From JBBDSU01 sp040904825 (GTDB lineage Bacteria; Actinomycetota; Nitriliruptoria; Nitriliruptorales; Nitriliruptoraceae): a DNA stretch of 35,795 nt. Below the pieces are notes generated by a model. The model was not told the origin of the DNA and made no database searches. It was given only the letters and a program-made list of their open reading frames with translations. The position numbers were made by a program, and so were the translations under genes. The stretch is taken from assembly GCA_040904825.1 (NCBI GenBank), contig JBBDSU010000043.1, positions 1-35,795 of the forward strand, in the 5' to 3' direction. Positions 17,272 to 25,031 of the stretch are shown piece after piece (position 1 is the stretch's first letter; each line of letters starts with the position of its first letter).

Positions 17272-19077
17272 ATGGCTTGCATTGAAATTGCGATCGACAC
17301 CCAGGAAGCTCAGTTTGATCGGCACCATTTCCAACGCCTGCTCGGCTACGCCCGTCCCTTTCGTGGACAGATGGCAGCCGCATTCGGATTCATCGCGCTC
17401 GGCTCGCTGGCCCAAGTCGCGATCCCGTGGCTCATCCAGCGCGGCATCGACCTGCACATCGTGGCAGGCGACGTGACGGGCTTGTTGCGAACCGCCGGCT
17501 ATTTCCTCATCGTCATCGTCGTACTGCTGGTCACCCACCGGCGGCGCATTCTGCTGATGTCAAACGTCGGTCAGCAGGTGCTCTACACGATGCGCCGGAC
17601 GGTCTTTGACCACATGCAGCGTCTGGGCTTCCGCTTCTTCGAGTCGCAGCCAACCGGCAAGATCATCGCTCGGTTGACAAGTGACGTGCGGCACCTCCAG
17701 GAGTTCCTTGCCAACGGCCTCATCCAGCTCATGGGCGAATCTCTGCTGGTTGTCGGCATTCTCGTCGCGATGCTGTTGATGCACCCGCAACTGGCGCTGT
17801 TGTCGCTGGCAACGCTTCCCGTCGTGATCATCACGATTGCCAGCCTCCGTCGACGGCTGCGCCAGGCCAACATCAACGAACGTGACACGATGGCCAACAT
17901 CTACGCGAACATGCAAGAAGCCATTGCTGGCGTGCGTCACGTTCAGGCCTACGCGCGTCAGGATGTCAACGAAGCCCATTTCGAGAAGATCAATGACCGC
18001 AACCTCGACGCGGCGATGGTGACCGCACGACGGGCGGGGTTGCTCGCACCGTCGGTTGAAGTGACCAGCGCGCTCGCCGTGAGCTTGGTGCTGTGGTACG
18101 CGGGGCGCAGCGTCTTCGGTGACGTGGCCGGCGAACCCATCAGTGTCGGAGTCCTCGTCGCGTTCATGTCCTACTTGCAGCGCTTTTACGACCCGATCCG
18201 AGACTTGAGCAACGTCTACAACCTGATGCAGGCGGCCATGGCGTCGGCAGACCGGATCTTTGGTGTGCTCGACACCGAACCGACGGTCGCCGACCGCCAG
18301 GACGCCATCGATCTTCCCCAGGTCCGCGGCGACGTCCAGTTTGACCGTGTGACCTTCGAATACGTGCCTGGGCGACCGGTCCTGCATGAGGTCGATCTGG
18401 ATGTCCGGGCGGGTGAAACCATTGCGCTGGTCGGCCCGACCGGCGCGGGCAAGACGACGCTCACCAGCCTGATCGCCCGCTTTTACGATCCAACGTCAGG
18501 TGCCGTGCGCATCGACGGCCACGATCTTCGTGATGTGAAGACTGCTTCGCTGCGCCGCCAGATTGCTGTGGTCGTCCAGGAGCCCTTCTTGTTCTCTCGC
18601 AGCGTGCGTGACAATCTGCGGTTCGGCAGACCTGACGCCACCGACGACGACATCATTGTCGCAACCAAGGCTGTGCGAGCTCACGACTTCATCATGGAAC
18701 TGCCCGAAGGCTACGACACGCTCATCCACGAACGCGGCGACAGTCTTTCCAATGGGCAGCGCCAGCTTCTTGCATTCGCAAGGGCACTGGTGCTGAATCC
18801 CCGCGTGCTGGTGCTCGACGAAGCAACGTCCAATGTCGACGCAAGCACCGAACTGCTACTCCAACAGGCCGTAGACCACTTGCTGGCTGACCGCACGGCC
18901 TTTGTCGTCGCCCATCGCCTCTCAACCGTCCGCAACGCGGACCGGATCGTGGTCGTCGATGACGGTCGCATCCAGCAGATCGGGACACACGAGGAACTCG
19001 TGGACGTTCCCGGCCGTTACCACGACCTCGTCGAAGCTCAGCGGCAGTTCGCCTTTGGCGGCAGCCACGCCCGCTAA
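17272..19077 (+). CDS. ABC exporter half-transporter with catalytic ATP site
   Basis: A 601-residue half-transporter. Six membrane helices occupy about residues 30-320, and the nucleotide-binding domain follows. Walker A is GPTGAGKT (388-395), Walker B is VLVLDEATS with the catalytic E517, and the switch His548 is in VVAHRLS, so its own ATP site is competent. Its signature motif is LSNGQ (492-496), a departure from LSGGQ. In a heterodimer this signature would face the degenerate Walker motifs of the partner, while the partner's intact LSGGQ completes this protein's catalytic site. The two genes are 3 bp apart and clearly co-transcribed. It converges with the EamA transporter gene, leaving 39 bp with no evident terminator. 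Confidence 0.93.
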   Translation: MACIEIAIDTQEAQFDRHHFQRLLGYARPFRGQMAAAFGFIALGSLAQVAIPWLIQRGIDLHIVAGDVTGLLRTAGYFLIVIVVLLVTHRRRILLMSNVGQQVLYTMRRTVFDHMQRLGFRFFESQPTGKIIARLTSDVRHLQEFLANGLIQLMGESLLVVGILVAMLLMHPQLALLSLATLPVVIITIASLRRRLRQANINERDTMANIYANMQEAIAGVRHVQAYARQDVNEAHFEKINDRNLDAAMVTARRAGLLAPSVEVTSALAVSLVLWYAGRSVFGDVAGEPISVGVLVAFMSYLQRFYDPIRDLSNVYNLMQAAMASADRIFGVLDTEPTVADRQDAIDLPQVRGDVQFDRVTFEYVPGRPVLHEVDLDVRAGETIALVGPTGAGKTTLTSLIARFYDPTSGAVRIDGHDLRDVKTASLRRQIAVVVQEPFLFSRSVRDNLRFGRPDATDDDIIVATKAVRAHDFIMELPEGYDTLIHERGDSLSNGQRQLLAFARALVLNPRVLVLDEATSNVDASTELLLQQAVDHLLADRTAFVVAHRLSTVRNADRIVVVDDGRIQQIGTHEELVDVPGRYHDLVEAQRQFAFGGSHAR

Positions 19078-19116
19078 CCGCGGCATGACGCAGCACGGGT
19101 CGCCAGCCGAACTCGA

Positions 19117-20226
19117 TCAAGTGGTGTCTTCAGGACGTGCATGGCGCCCGCGTGCCTGCTGGTGGACCGTGCGTGCATTGCGCACCGTGCGGACACTCCG
19201 GTATCCGCGCGCAACCGGCGCCATGCCGACACGCAGAGCCGCTGCAGGCGCCTGGCCAACACGCCTGCCCGCCGACCGCAGCCGCTGCCAGCGGCGCACA
19301 CCGGCGTACACGTCGCCACCTGAGGTCGCCTGCGCTGGGATCGGTACGCCTGGCCTGCCGGTGACGACCAAGACCAGCGAGCACAGCACGATGCCGCCCG
19401 CAACGATCATTCGTCCATTCAGGCGCTCGCCGAGCACGAGCCAACCCAACGCGACGGCGACGACGGGGTTGACATAGGCATGCGTACCAACCAGTGTCGG
19501 TGGTGCGTTGAGCACCAACCACCGATACGTCCCGAAGGCAACCATCGAACCTGCGGTCACCAGGTAGATGAACGCGGCGAGCGCCGCTCCGTCGATCGCA
19601 GCCACATCGAGGTTGCGCAACTCGCCGGTCGCTACGGCCAACATCCCAAACAGGACCGAAGCACCGATCATTTCCATCGACGCCGCGACCATCGGACGAG
19701 ACGGAGCGTGGACCATTCTGCTCCGCAATGACCCAGCGGCCCACGCGATGGCCCCCGCGAGCGCCAGCAACATTCCAGGCGCCTGTCCGGCGGCGGGATC
19801 GACCAACAGTGCGACACCGATCAAACCGATGATCAGACCGAGCGTCGCCCGCGATGACAGGCTGTCACCCAGCACGAAGCGGCCGATCAACGCCATCCAT
19901 ACTGGAACAGTTGCGGTCAACAGCGCGGCGGTGCCCGAAGGGATCCATTGCAGCGATACCGCAACAAGACCTGTCCCAGCGACCAGCAGGATGCCTCCGG
20001 TCAGGAAGGCCTGGCGCCACTGGCGCAACGAAGGCCGGTCGCCACCACGGTCACCACGACGAGACGCCCACGCGTAGAGCAAGATCCCGGCGATGGCGAA
20101 TCTCACCGACATCATGAACAAAGGTGGAATCGCGACGATCGCCACGTCGATGGCAAGATAGGTCGATCCCCACACGAGGTAGACGATCGCCAGCGCGCCG
20201 AAGATCCGTAGATCGAGTGAGCGCAT
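19117..20226 (-). CDS. EamA/DMT-family permease
   Basis: A membrane protein of about 369 residues with ten predicted helices in two EamA repeats. Typical segments are ALAIVYLVWGSTYLAIDVAI in helix 1, RFAIAGILLYAWASRRG, LLTATVPVWMALIGRFVLG, and in the second repeat GTYRWLVLNAPPTLVGTHAY followed by VNPVVAVALGWLVLGERL. The C-terminal 75 residues are arginine-rich and cytoplasmic. These permeases export small metabolites such as amino acids; the substrate is unknown. I start at the ATG at 20226, just before helix 1, but an in-frame ATG at 20283 with GAGG upstream is also plausible. It is divergent from a MocR regulator, a common arrangement in which the regulator controls the permease. Confidence 0.85.
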   Translation of the reverse strand: MRSLDLRIFGALAIVYLVWGSTYLAIDVAIVAIPPLFMMSVRFAIAGILLYAWASRRGDRGGDRPSLRQWRQAFLTGGILLVAGTGLVAVSLQWIPSGTAALLTATVPVWMALIGRFVLGDSLSSRATLGLIIGLIGVALLVDPAAGQAPGMLLALAGAIAWAAGSLRSRMVHAPSRPMVAASMEMIGASVLFGMLAVATGELRNLDVAAIDGAALAAFIYLVTAGSMVAFGTYRWLVLNAPPTLVGTHAYVNPVVAVALGWLVLGERLNGRMIVAGGIVLCSLVLVVTGRPGVPIPAQATSGGDVYAGVRRWQRLRSAGRRVGQAPAAALRVGMAPVARGYRSVRTVRNARTVHQQARGRHARPEDTT

Positions 20227-20266
20227 GCGAGCCTGAGCACCGTGGGTACGAGAAAGGATGAGCGAT

Positions 20267-20279
20267 GCAACGTTGTTGC
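20267..20279. repeat. Small dyad in the EamA leader
   Basis: GCAAC, GTT, GTTGC: 5-bp perfect arms lying 41-53 bp upstream of the chosen EamA start and within its alternative longer frame. It could be an operator half of the EamA/MocR system or chance. Confidence 0.2.
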
Positions 20280-20400
20280 GCATGCCGGACGACCTCGAAC
20301 GAGGACAGGGGTGACAACACCCGACCAACCAATGATTCCGTCGACCTGGAAGCAGAACGTGCGAGGCACGGCTCCCAGCCACGGTGTAAATCTGAGCACT

Positions 20401-20413
20401 TACTGTTACAGTA
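20401..20413. promoter_or_regulatory. MocR operator and overlapping -10 element
   Basis: TACTG TTA CAGTA is a perfect 5-3-5 dyad. The -10-like hexamer TACAGT (20407-20412) lies inside it and ends 9 nt before the MocR ATG at 20422, and TACAGT recurs at 20412-20417. With no room for a Shine-Dalgarno site, this fits a leaderless transcript whose promoter is covered by the operator, giving autoregulation. The same site could serve the divergent EamA gene. Confidence 0.5.
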
Positions 20414-20421
20414 CAGTTGCT

Positions 20422-21747
20422 ATGTCTGAGCCATTACAGTATCAAATCCGCGGCAGCGATGCTGCAAGTGTCACCCGATCGATCGAGCAAGCCGTCGTGC
20501 GCGGCCTGCTCGAACCGGGCCAGGACATGCCCAGTGTGAGGGTGCTTGCCGCACAACTCGGCCTGTCGCCAACGACGATCGCTGCGGCGTACCGCGATCT
20601 CAAGCTGCGCGGAATCCTCGTCATGCACGACCGATCACGCACCACCGTGTCGCACCGTCCTCCGCTGGCGACACGGATTGCTCCTGAGCTGCCGCCCGGA
20701 CTGCGTGACCTCGCGACCGGCAATCCCGACCCAGCGCTGCTGCCTGATCTGGTCACGGCCCTCAACAGCCTGTCACCACCGACACGGCTGTATGCCAACG
20801 AGCCTGGCCTGGACAGACTCTTGGGTCTCGCGCGCCAAACGTTCACCGACGACGGCGTCGACCCTGCACACCTCGCAGTCGTCGGCGGCGGTCTTGACGG
20901 CATCGAGCGGCTGCTTGAGGTGTACACCCGAGTCGGTGATCGCGTCGCTGTCGAAGACCCGTGCTACACCGGCACCATTGACCTGATCCGCACCCTTGGT
21001 CTCATCCCGGTCCCGATACCTGTTGATGACGAAGGCTGCGATCCTTCACAGCTCGAAGCTGCACTGCAATCCAGCGTCAGCGCGACGATCCTTACACCCC
21101 GCGCTCAGAACCCAACGGGTGCCGCGTGGTCACCATCCCGACGTCGCGAGCTTTCGGAACTGATCGGTGCCTATCCGACCACCATGGTCATCGAAGTCGA
21201 CGCCACTGGTCTCGTCAGCGGCGTCGACTATCAACACGCGGCACAAGGCCACCAACATTGGGCGGTCGTGCGGTCGCTGTCCAAGTCCTTGGGCCCTGAC
21301 CTGCGGGTCGCCGTGGTGGCTGGCGACGCTGACAGCGTCATGCGCCTCGCGGGGCGACAACGCCTCGGTACAGGGTGGGTGAGCTATGTGCTGCAGCACC
21401 TGGCTGCCGTGGTGTGGTCCGATGCCATCGCGCGCGGTGCACTGGCTAGCGCAACCGACAGTTACCGACGCCGACGCCAGGGCCTCATCGATGCCCTCGC
21501 CGAACGCGATATCCAGGCGCACGGCGCCAGCGGCTTCAACGTCTGGATTCCCGTTGCTGAAGAAGTGCCCGTGGTCCAGGGTTTGGCAGCCCACGGGTGG
21601 GCGGTTCAGGCTGGAGAGCCCTTCCGCATCAGCGCTGACCCTGCGCTCCGCGTGACCATCGCCGGGCTTCATGACGGCGACATCGCACGCTTCGCGGATG
21701 ACCTCGCCGAGGTCTTTGATCATCGGCTGGGCACCAGGCGAGGCTGA
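20422..21747 (+). CDS. MocR-type regulator (GntR HTH plus PLP aminotransferase-like domain)
   Basis: A 441-residue transcription factor. Residues about 10-80 form a GntR winged helix (AVVRGLLEPGQDMPSVRVLA, then LGLSPTTIAAAYRDLKLRGI). The rest is a fold-type I aminotransferase-like domain with TPRAQNPTGAAWS, a VIEVDATGLVSG block and the PLP lysine in VVRSLSKSLGPDLRV. Such proteins sense PLP or an amino compound and regulate transport or metabolism. I start at the ATG at 20422; the frame is open upstream but family sequence begins here and a dyad with TACAGT lies immediately before. There is no Shine-Dalgarno site, which suggests leaderless translation. It is divergent from the EamA permease, its probable target, and converges with uppS with 32 bp between. 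Confidence 0.9.
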   Translation: MSEPLQYQIRGSDAASVTRSIEQAVVRGLLEPGQDMPSVRVLAAQLGLSPTTIAAAYRDLKLRGILVMHDRSRTTVSHRPPLATRIAPELPPGLRDLATGNPDPALLPDLVTALNSLSPPTRLYANEPGLDRLLGLARQTFTDDGVDPAHLAVVGGGLDGIERLLEVYTRVGDRVAVEDPCYTGTIDLIRTLGLIPVPIPVDDEGCDPSQLEAALQSSVSATILTPRAQNPTGAAWSPSRRRELSELIGAYPTTMVIEVDATGLVSGVDYQHAAQGHQHWAVVRSLSKSLGPDLRVAVVAGDADSVMRLAGRQRLGTGWVSYVLQHLAAVVWSDAIARGALASATDSYRRRRQGLIDALAERDIQAHGASGFNVWIPVAEEVPVVQGLAAHGWAVQAGEPFRISADPALRVTIAGLHDGDIARFADDLAEVFDHRLGTRRG

Positions 21748-21779
21748 CCGCCGAACCTGAAGCCATGATGATCGCTGCG

Positions 21780-22544
21780 TTACGCCTGGTCCGTGATCGG
21801 CGCATCGCGGGCGTCTCCGAAGCGGCGCGCTCGCTGCTGGTACTCCCCCAGGCACCGGAGAAACTCATCTCGGTCAAAATCAGGCCACAGCGTCTCGGTG
21901 AACACCAATTCGGCGTAGGCCGCCTGCCACAGCAGAAAATTCGACAGCCGCATTTCACCCGACGTGCGGATGAGAAGATCGACATCCGGCATGGACGGGT
22001 CATACATCCCGGCGGCAAACTCAGCGTCATCCATATGGCGGTCGGCGCCGGCTGTCCCGCTGTGCGATGCCGCCCAGGCGAGCGCAGCGTCAACGATCTC
22101 GGCCCTGCCGCCATAGTTGAACGCCACTCGCAATGTCAGCGACGAGTTGTCCGCGGTCCGCCGTTCAGAGTCGTGCATCAGATCGATCAGACGCTCGGGC
22201 ACCGGAGCGCACCGCCGCCCGATGAACCTCACGTTCACATCCTGAGCATCCAGTTCGTCGACGCGGCGCAACAGGAGCGACTCGTTGAATCCCATAAGAA
22301 ACTCAACCTCGTCGGCTGGCCGGCGCCAATTCTCCGTCGAAAACGCATAGACCGTCAGATGGCTTACCCCTACTTCCAGCGCAGTTTCGACCGCGGTGAG
22401 CAGCGCCTGTTCGCCCGCTTCGTGGCCGGCGTTGCGCCTCAAGCCCCGAAGATTGGCCCATCTGCCGTTGCCATCCATGATGATGGCCACGTGCGCCGGC
22501 ATTGAGGAGTTCCCAAAGTCGGGCAGGTTCGTCACTTCATCCAC
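21780..22544 (-). CDS. uppS: Isoprenyl transferase (undecaprenyl/decaprenyl diphosphate synthase)
   Basis: A 254-residue cis-prenyltransferase making the long-chain polyprenyl diphosphate lipid carrier for cell-wall synthesis. Diagnostic blocks are HVAIIMDGNGRWA (catalytic Asp24), AGHEAGEQAL, LTVYAFSTENWRRP with the FMGFN region after it, RVAFNYGGRAEIVDA, and the C-terminal DLLIRTSGEMRLSNFLLWQ followed by ELVFTETLWPDF. The frame extends to a TTG at 22595 that overlaps the recO stop, but AAAGGTG lies about 6 nt before a GTG at 22544 and the resulting length is normal for the family, so I use that. It follows recO, a common actinobacterial order. Confidence 0.94.
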   Translation of the reverse strand: MDEVTNLPDFGNSSMPAHVAIIMDGNGRWANLRGLRRNAGHEAGEQALLTAVETALEVGVSHLTVYAFSTENWRRPADEVEFLMGFNESLLLRRVDELDAQDVNVRFIGRRCAPVPERLIDLMHDSERRTADNSSLTLRVAFNYGGRAEIVDAALAWAASHSGTAGADRHMDDAEFAAGMYDPSMPDVDLLIRTSGEMRLSNFLLWQAAYAELVFTETLWPDFDRDEFLRCLGEYQQRARRFGDARDAPITDQA

Positions 22545-22591
22545 GTCGTCACCTTTGCTCCGGCTCAGCGCGATCGCCGTGCTCGTCACTG

Positions 22592-23329
22592 TCAATCGCG
22601 CGGAACCGCGTCATATGTCCGTAGTTGTCGATCCAAGTGGTGTTCGACGAACGCCCGCGCATACGACGCGGCAGTCTTGCGTGCATCGCCAGCCTCGCGC
22701 GCGAGGGCTGGAAGCCCCGACCAGCTGGCTGCTTCAGCCAGCATGGCCACAATCTCCACCACGCGCGGATCGACCGCGCGGGTCCCAGGTGGCGCGCAAT
22801 CGACGCACAATGTTCCGCCTCCCCTGACCGAGAGGAAAGCGTGCGGACCTACGCGCCGGCACACCCCGCACGCGTCGGTGAACGTGTGGAAGCCCACCGC
22901 TGAGGCCACTCGCAACAGGAAGGCATCGACGAACACTGACGGATCCGCTGGCCCGGCCTCCAGCGCCTGCAGGCCACTGCGTAGCAAGAGAAACAGCCGG
23001 GTGTCAGGCGAACCTTCCAGTCCGACAATTCCGATGACCTCGCTCATCACCGATGCGGCTGCCGAGCGGGTCCAGTCCTCCCGCACAGCCGCATGGGGCG
23101 CGATCAACTCCGCCTGCTGGACGATGTCGAGGTTGCGTCCCTCGTAGAGTTGGAGATCGACATGGCTAAACGATTCCAGCCGCCCGCCGAAGCGGCTCCC
23201 CGGCCGGCGAATCCCCTTGGCGACGGCCCGGACGAGACCGCGACCTTGCGTGTAGAAATGCACGATCCGATCGGTTTCAGCCAGCTTGTAGCTGCGCAGG
23301 ACAATCCCTTGGTCACGATACGTCGGCAT
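22592..23329 (-). CDS. recO: DNA repair protein RecO
   Basis: A 245-residue recombination mediator that works with RecR and RecF to load RecA at gaps. The N-terminal OB fold begins MPTYRDQGIVLRSYKLAETD and continues through FYTQGRGLVRAVAKG and RRPGSRFGGRLE. The helical domain carries a zinc site with C154-x2-C157 and C175-x2-C178 (ACGVCRRV and LCVDCAPP). The start is the ATG at 23329, which matches the family N-terminus exactly; an upstream extension to 23371 is unlike RecO. The first 17 nt overlap the 3' end of the membrane protein gene upstream, so the two are probably co-transcribed. Confidence 0.94.
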   Translation of the reverse strand: MPTYRDQGIVLRSYKLAETDRIVHFYTQGRGLVRAVAKGIRRPGSRFGGRLESFSHVDLQLYEGRNLDIVQQAELIAPHAAVREDWTRSAAASVMSEVIGIVGLEGSPDTRLFLLLRSGLQALEAGPADPSVFVDAFLLRVASAVGFHTFTDACGVCRRVGPHAFLSVRGGGTLCVDCAPPGTRAVDPRVVEIVAMLAEAASWSGLPALAREAGDARKTAASYARAFVEHHLDRQLRTYDAVPRD

Positions 23330-24416
23330 CGGGCACCACGTTGAACAGGTCCGAAAGCCACTCAAGTGCAACGCCTCGCCGTGACAACAGGCTCAGCGCA
23401 GCAAACGCTGTCACATAGGCAACGGCACGCACGCGAGGCCGGAGCGATGACTGCATGGCGGACATGACGAGCAACAGGCGGCCAAATCCGAGCACCGGCG
23501 CCAAGGGATAGGTCGCCACTACAAACACCAGCATCGATGCATCACGCATCCATGCCCACCGCCGCTTCAACGGCGCAAGGAAACTCACGGCAACTGCGCC
23601 TTCAACGATCACCGTCAGCCAAGCCATCACTGGGGTCCAAGGGGCTAGACGCTCGTTGATGATGAAGTCGGTGACCTCGGGTGTGGCGCCGGGGCGGCGC
23701 CACGCCGACACCGTTGAACGGTTCCCGCTCGTCAGTTCCGGGTCTTGGAGCCCGACTGAGGCAGCCACTTCGCCTAGTCGGTTGTCGATGGCAAACGTGA
23801 AATCGAAGAACGCGCCGGTGAGAAACTCCGGTGAGATCACCTTCCACGTCGCGGCAAACAGAAAGGCGAACCCAACCAACAGACGCGCGGTGCGCGCCAA
23901 GGCCCGATCAGCATCGACTGCAAACCTCGTCAGAAACAGTGCAAAGAACCAGTACAGCTGCAGCCAATGGTGGTTATCCAGCGTCAACCATGGCCGCGAC
24001 AGTGTCCCGATTGTCACCAGGCCTGTCAGCAACAACCAGTACCACCGGTTGCGCGCCAGTCCGGGTACCGCGAGTCCCGCGATGGCGACGAGCGGTGTGA
24101 GCACCAAGGTGTTGGGTGGCGGCCCGATCAGCAGAATCACCAGGGTCAGGGTCGTCGCCAAGATTGACGCGCTGCGCAGCGATCTGTCGCTCGCGCCGGC
24201 GTACGGTTCGAGTTGATCGTCGGCGAACCAATCCCTGATCTCCCGCCATGTCCGTGGTGCTCCCGGGCGTCGCCNNNNNNNNNNNNNNNNNNNNNNNNNN
24301 NNNNNNNNNNNNNNNNNNNNNNNNNNNNNNNNNNNNNNNNNNNNNNNNNNNNNNNNNNNNNNNNNNNNNNNNNNGGATGCTTGTCGGCCCGGCGAATCGT
24401 GCGCGTCACCGCTCAT
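23313..24416 (-). CDS. HTTM/DoxX-like multipass membrane protein, interrupted by gap 2
   Basis: A hydrophobic protein with at least six predicted helices. Features include a charged loop (WREIRDWFADDQLEPYAG), a helix pair around LVILLIGPPPNTLVLTPLVA, the DNHHWLQLYWFFALFLTRFA segment and FLFAATWKVISPEFLTGAFF, which resemble the helical membrane region shared by HTTM and vitamin-K-carboxylase-like proteins. The N-terminus falls in a 100-N gap, so the frame across it is unknown. Two starts are possible beyond the gap: the ATG at 24416, which forms an ATGA overlap with the upstream gene, and the GTG at 24409 (MTRTIRRADKH), which looks more like family N-termini. Function unknown. Its 3' end overlaps recO. 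Confidence 0.65.
   Translation of the reverse strand: MSGDAHDSPGRQASXXXXXXXXXXXXXXXXXXXXXXXXXXXXXXXXXXRRPGAPRTWREIRDWFADDQLEPYAGASDRSLRSASILATTLTLVILLIGPPPNTLVLTPLVAIAGLAVPGLARNRWYWLLLTGLVTIGTLSRPWLTLDNHHWLQLYWFFALFLTRFAVDADRALARTARLLVGFAFLFAATWKVISPEFLTGAFFDFTFAIDNRLGEVAASVGLQDPELTSGNRSTVSAWRRPGATPEVTDFIINERLAPWTPVMAWLTVIVEGAVAVSFLAPLKRRWAWMRDASMLVFVVATYPLAPVLGFGRLLLVMSAMQSSLRPRVRAVAYVTAFAALSLLSRRGVALEWLSDLFNVVPDADVS
24275..24374. other. Assembly gap 2 (100 N)
   Basis: A second 100-N run. Unlike gap 1, the flanking sequences are not identical, so real sequence is probably missing from the N-terminal coding part of the HTTM-like gene. Confidence 0.98.
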
Positions 24417-24943
24417 TGACCATCGCCGAACATGAAGGTGTGGCTGGCGAGCAATCGTGGCTCAAGCAGATCATCGCCACGGGTGTAGAACGTCCCCCAC
24501 ACTTCGATCTGCACTCCGGTGACCATGATCACCTCATCGTTTCGGCTCCCTCCCGAGGTGACGACCGGCCCGACGAGCGAGTCCGGCAACCACGAATCGA
24601 ACTGCGCGACACGCCTGTCAACAGTCCACTGAGCCCGTTCGATCCGCTCCACGAGCCTGCCGACACGACGTTCGTCCGGCATGGCGCCTGCATGGACGAA
24701 GCGCCAGGTGGCACGCTGCTCGTCGCCGAAGTCGTGCACAGCGATCGTGATGGGTTCATCAGTCGTGAGAAATCGCGCCTGCACCGCTCGATAGTTGAGG
24801 CCGTCGGTGCTGGCGAACATCCCGAACCCGCCCCCCTTCCAGGGGGTCAGATCGCGAGTTGATGCCTGTGCAATCTGTGTCACCGCCAACAGCACCAGCA
24901 GCACTGGAGCCACCCACGCAATCACCACGTCCCGACGATGCAC
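24413..24943 (-). CDS. Single-span membrane protein paired with the HTTM-like gene
   Basis: A 176-residue protein. An N-terminal membrane anchor (VVIAWVAPVLLVLLAVTQIA, about 6-25) is followed by a soluble domain with the conspicuous segment LTPWKGGGFGMFASTDGLNYR and a C-terminal beta-rich part (EVIMVTGVQIEVWGTFYTRG). I do not know the family by name, but I associate a GGGFGMF motif protein with HTTM-like membrane genes and think the two act together. The start is a GTG at 24943 with GGAGG 5 nt upstream; the open frame beyond to 25108 is basic and unlikely to be coding. Its stop overlaps the next gene's ATG as ATGA. Confidence 0.7.
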   Translation of the reverse strand: MHRRDVVIAWVAPVLLVLLAVTQIAQASTRDLTPWKGGGFGMFASTDGLNYRAVQARFLTTDEPITIAVHDFGDEQRATWRFVHAGAMPDERRVGRLVERIERAQWTVDRRVAQFDSWLPDSLVGPVVTSGGSRNDEVIMVTGVQIEVWGTFYTRGDDLLEPRLLASHTFMFGDGQ

Positions 24944-25031
24944 GTTGCCTCCAACAAAGCGCTCGCGGCCTGCGTCAGCGCCGTCTTCTGTCACCTGCAC
25001 ATCATCGCCACGACAACGACCGGCCGGCAAC

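Noticed and set aside
19078..19116. Bidirectional terminator between the ABC exporter and EamA genes
   Set aside because: The 39-bp gap has no stable inverted repeat with a T-run.
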